Assembly: GCA_947653505.1 (NCBI GenBank) | Contig: CANTHI010000278.1 | Span: 1-5,459 of the forward strand | DNA length: 5,459 nucleotides | Origin: an uncultured Eubacterium sp. | Lineage (GTDB): Bacteria > Bacillota_A > Clostridia > Lachnospirales > Lachnospiraceae | Direction of reading: 5' to 3' | In this document: in pieces, positions 5,228 through 5,459 of the stretch | Layout of the letters: each line of letters opens with the position of its first letter | Numbering within the stretch: position 1 is the first letter of the stretch | Position numbers and translations under genes: made by a program | The notes under the pieces: generated by a model | Database searches by the model: none | What the model was told of the DNA's origin: nothing | Seen by the model: the letters and a program-made list of their open reading frames with translations, nothing else

Positions 5228-5459
5228 ATGAATATCAAATTAAAACTGATCACTTTAGAGCTGCTGTCTCTTCTGGCTCTGAGCGTGATCCTGATCAGCA
5301 GCAGTCTGATGCTGTCCATCGGGGAAATGAATGTCCGGATTGAAGAAACGCTGCGCACGGCCGTACACGGATTTCACGGTGATACCTCTTATCTGAGAGA
5401 TCAGGGGGATAATATCTCCTTCAAATACGGTAATGTCGATATTATCCCCCTGATCTCTC
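5228..5459 (+). CDS. N-terminus of a methyl-accepting chemotaxis protein-type sensor with extracellular Cache-like domain (partial, chimeric end)
   Basis: After a short basic start (MNIKLK) comes a hydrophobic segment at about 7-31 that should be the first membrane helix. The outside domain then begins with an amphipathic helix (EMNVRIEETLRTAVHGFHG) and SYLRDQGDNI (54-63). This resembles the opening of single-Cache sensor domains in Lachnospiraceae chemoreceptors, where a block like DITVFxGDTR follows. Only residues 1-63 (5228-5416) appear genuine. The frame stays open to the edge (SFKYGNVDIIPLIS), but those bases are a reverse-complement fold-back; the loop read on the other strand gives DITVFEG. 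The signalling domain that would distinguish a chemoreceptor from a sensor kinase or cyclase lies outside the window. The gene is divergent from the glycerol operon, with a 255-base gap. Its ligand is unknown. Confidence 0.75.
   Translation, partial: MNIKLKLITLELLSLLALSVILISSSLMLSIGEMNVRIEETLRTAVHGFHGDTSYLRDQGDNISFKYGNVDIIPLIS
5395..5459. repeat. Perfect 22-bp inverted repeat with 21-bp loop at the window edge (probable fold-back chimera)
   Basis: The left arm 5395-5416 (starting GAGAGATCAGGGGG) and the right arm 5438-5459 (ending CCCCCTGATCTCTC) are exact reverse complements, and the right arm ends at the last base of the window. The loop 5417-5437, reverse-complemented, reads in frame as DITVFEG directly after I63 of the sensor. 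The simplest reading is that the sequence turns back on itself after 5416 and copies the opposite strand from 21 bases further along. Confidence 0.9.

Noticed and set aside
1..5459. CRISPR array, insertion sequence, tRNA or rRNA gene
   Set aside because: No regularly spaced repeats, transposase-like frames or tRNA-like cloverleaf were seen; the only large inverted repeat is the fold-back at the right edge.

Overview
The window looks like a fragment from an anaerobic, motile Firmicute, most likely the class Clostridia and family Lachnospiraceae. The evidence is the moderate base composition, strong AGGAG ribosome binding sites with TTG and GTG starts, a glycerol-catabolism gene order known from Clostridia and Thermotogae, and the start of a chemoreceptor of a type common in motile Lachnospiraceae. 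This assignment is inference; there is no rRNA or other marker gene here.

Layout. Positions 1-102 hold the last 33 codons of an unidentified plus-strand gene. It converges on the main operon across a bidirectional intrinsic terminator at about 136-181. Positions 198-4972 hold one minus-strand operon of four genes, read right to left: glycerol kinase (glpK, 498 aa), a GlpA-type FAD-dependent dehydrogenase with a C-terminal BFD-like [2Fe-2S] domain (497 aa from its ATG), a pyridine-nucleotide/FAD oxidoreductase of the GlpB position (420 aa, TTG start), and a small four-cysteine DUF1667 protein (146 aa, GTG start). A perfect-consensus sigma-A promoter (TTGACA, 17 bp, TATAAT) lies at 5102-5130. 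It is followed by a leader of about 120 nt with a short GC-rich hairpin. Divergent from the operon, at 5228, begins a methyl-accepting chemotaxis-type sensor that runs off the right edge.

How the genes work together. GlpK phosphorylates glycerol to sn-glycerol-3-phosphate, and the other three proteins probably form a soluble complex that oxidises it to dihydroxyacetone phosphate. The GlpA-type subunit would carry the substrate FAD, the NAD(P)/FAD subunit would exchange electrons with a nicotinamide or similar carrier, and the two cysteine-rich modules would supply iron-sulfur clusters. There is no GlpC-like membrane-anchor or quinone-linked subunit in the operon, so the electron acceptor probably differs from that of E. 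coli GlpABC.

Most notable observation. The last 43 bases (5417-5459) are not a natural continuation of the chemoreceptor gene. They form a fold-back: the final 22 bases are the exact reverse complement of 5395-5416. The 21-base loop, read on the opposite strand, encodes in frame the residues DITVFEG, which are what this sensor family should have next. The contig end therefore appears to be a chimeric inverted tail and not biology.
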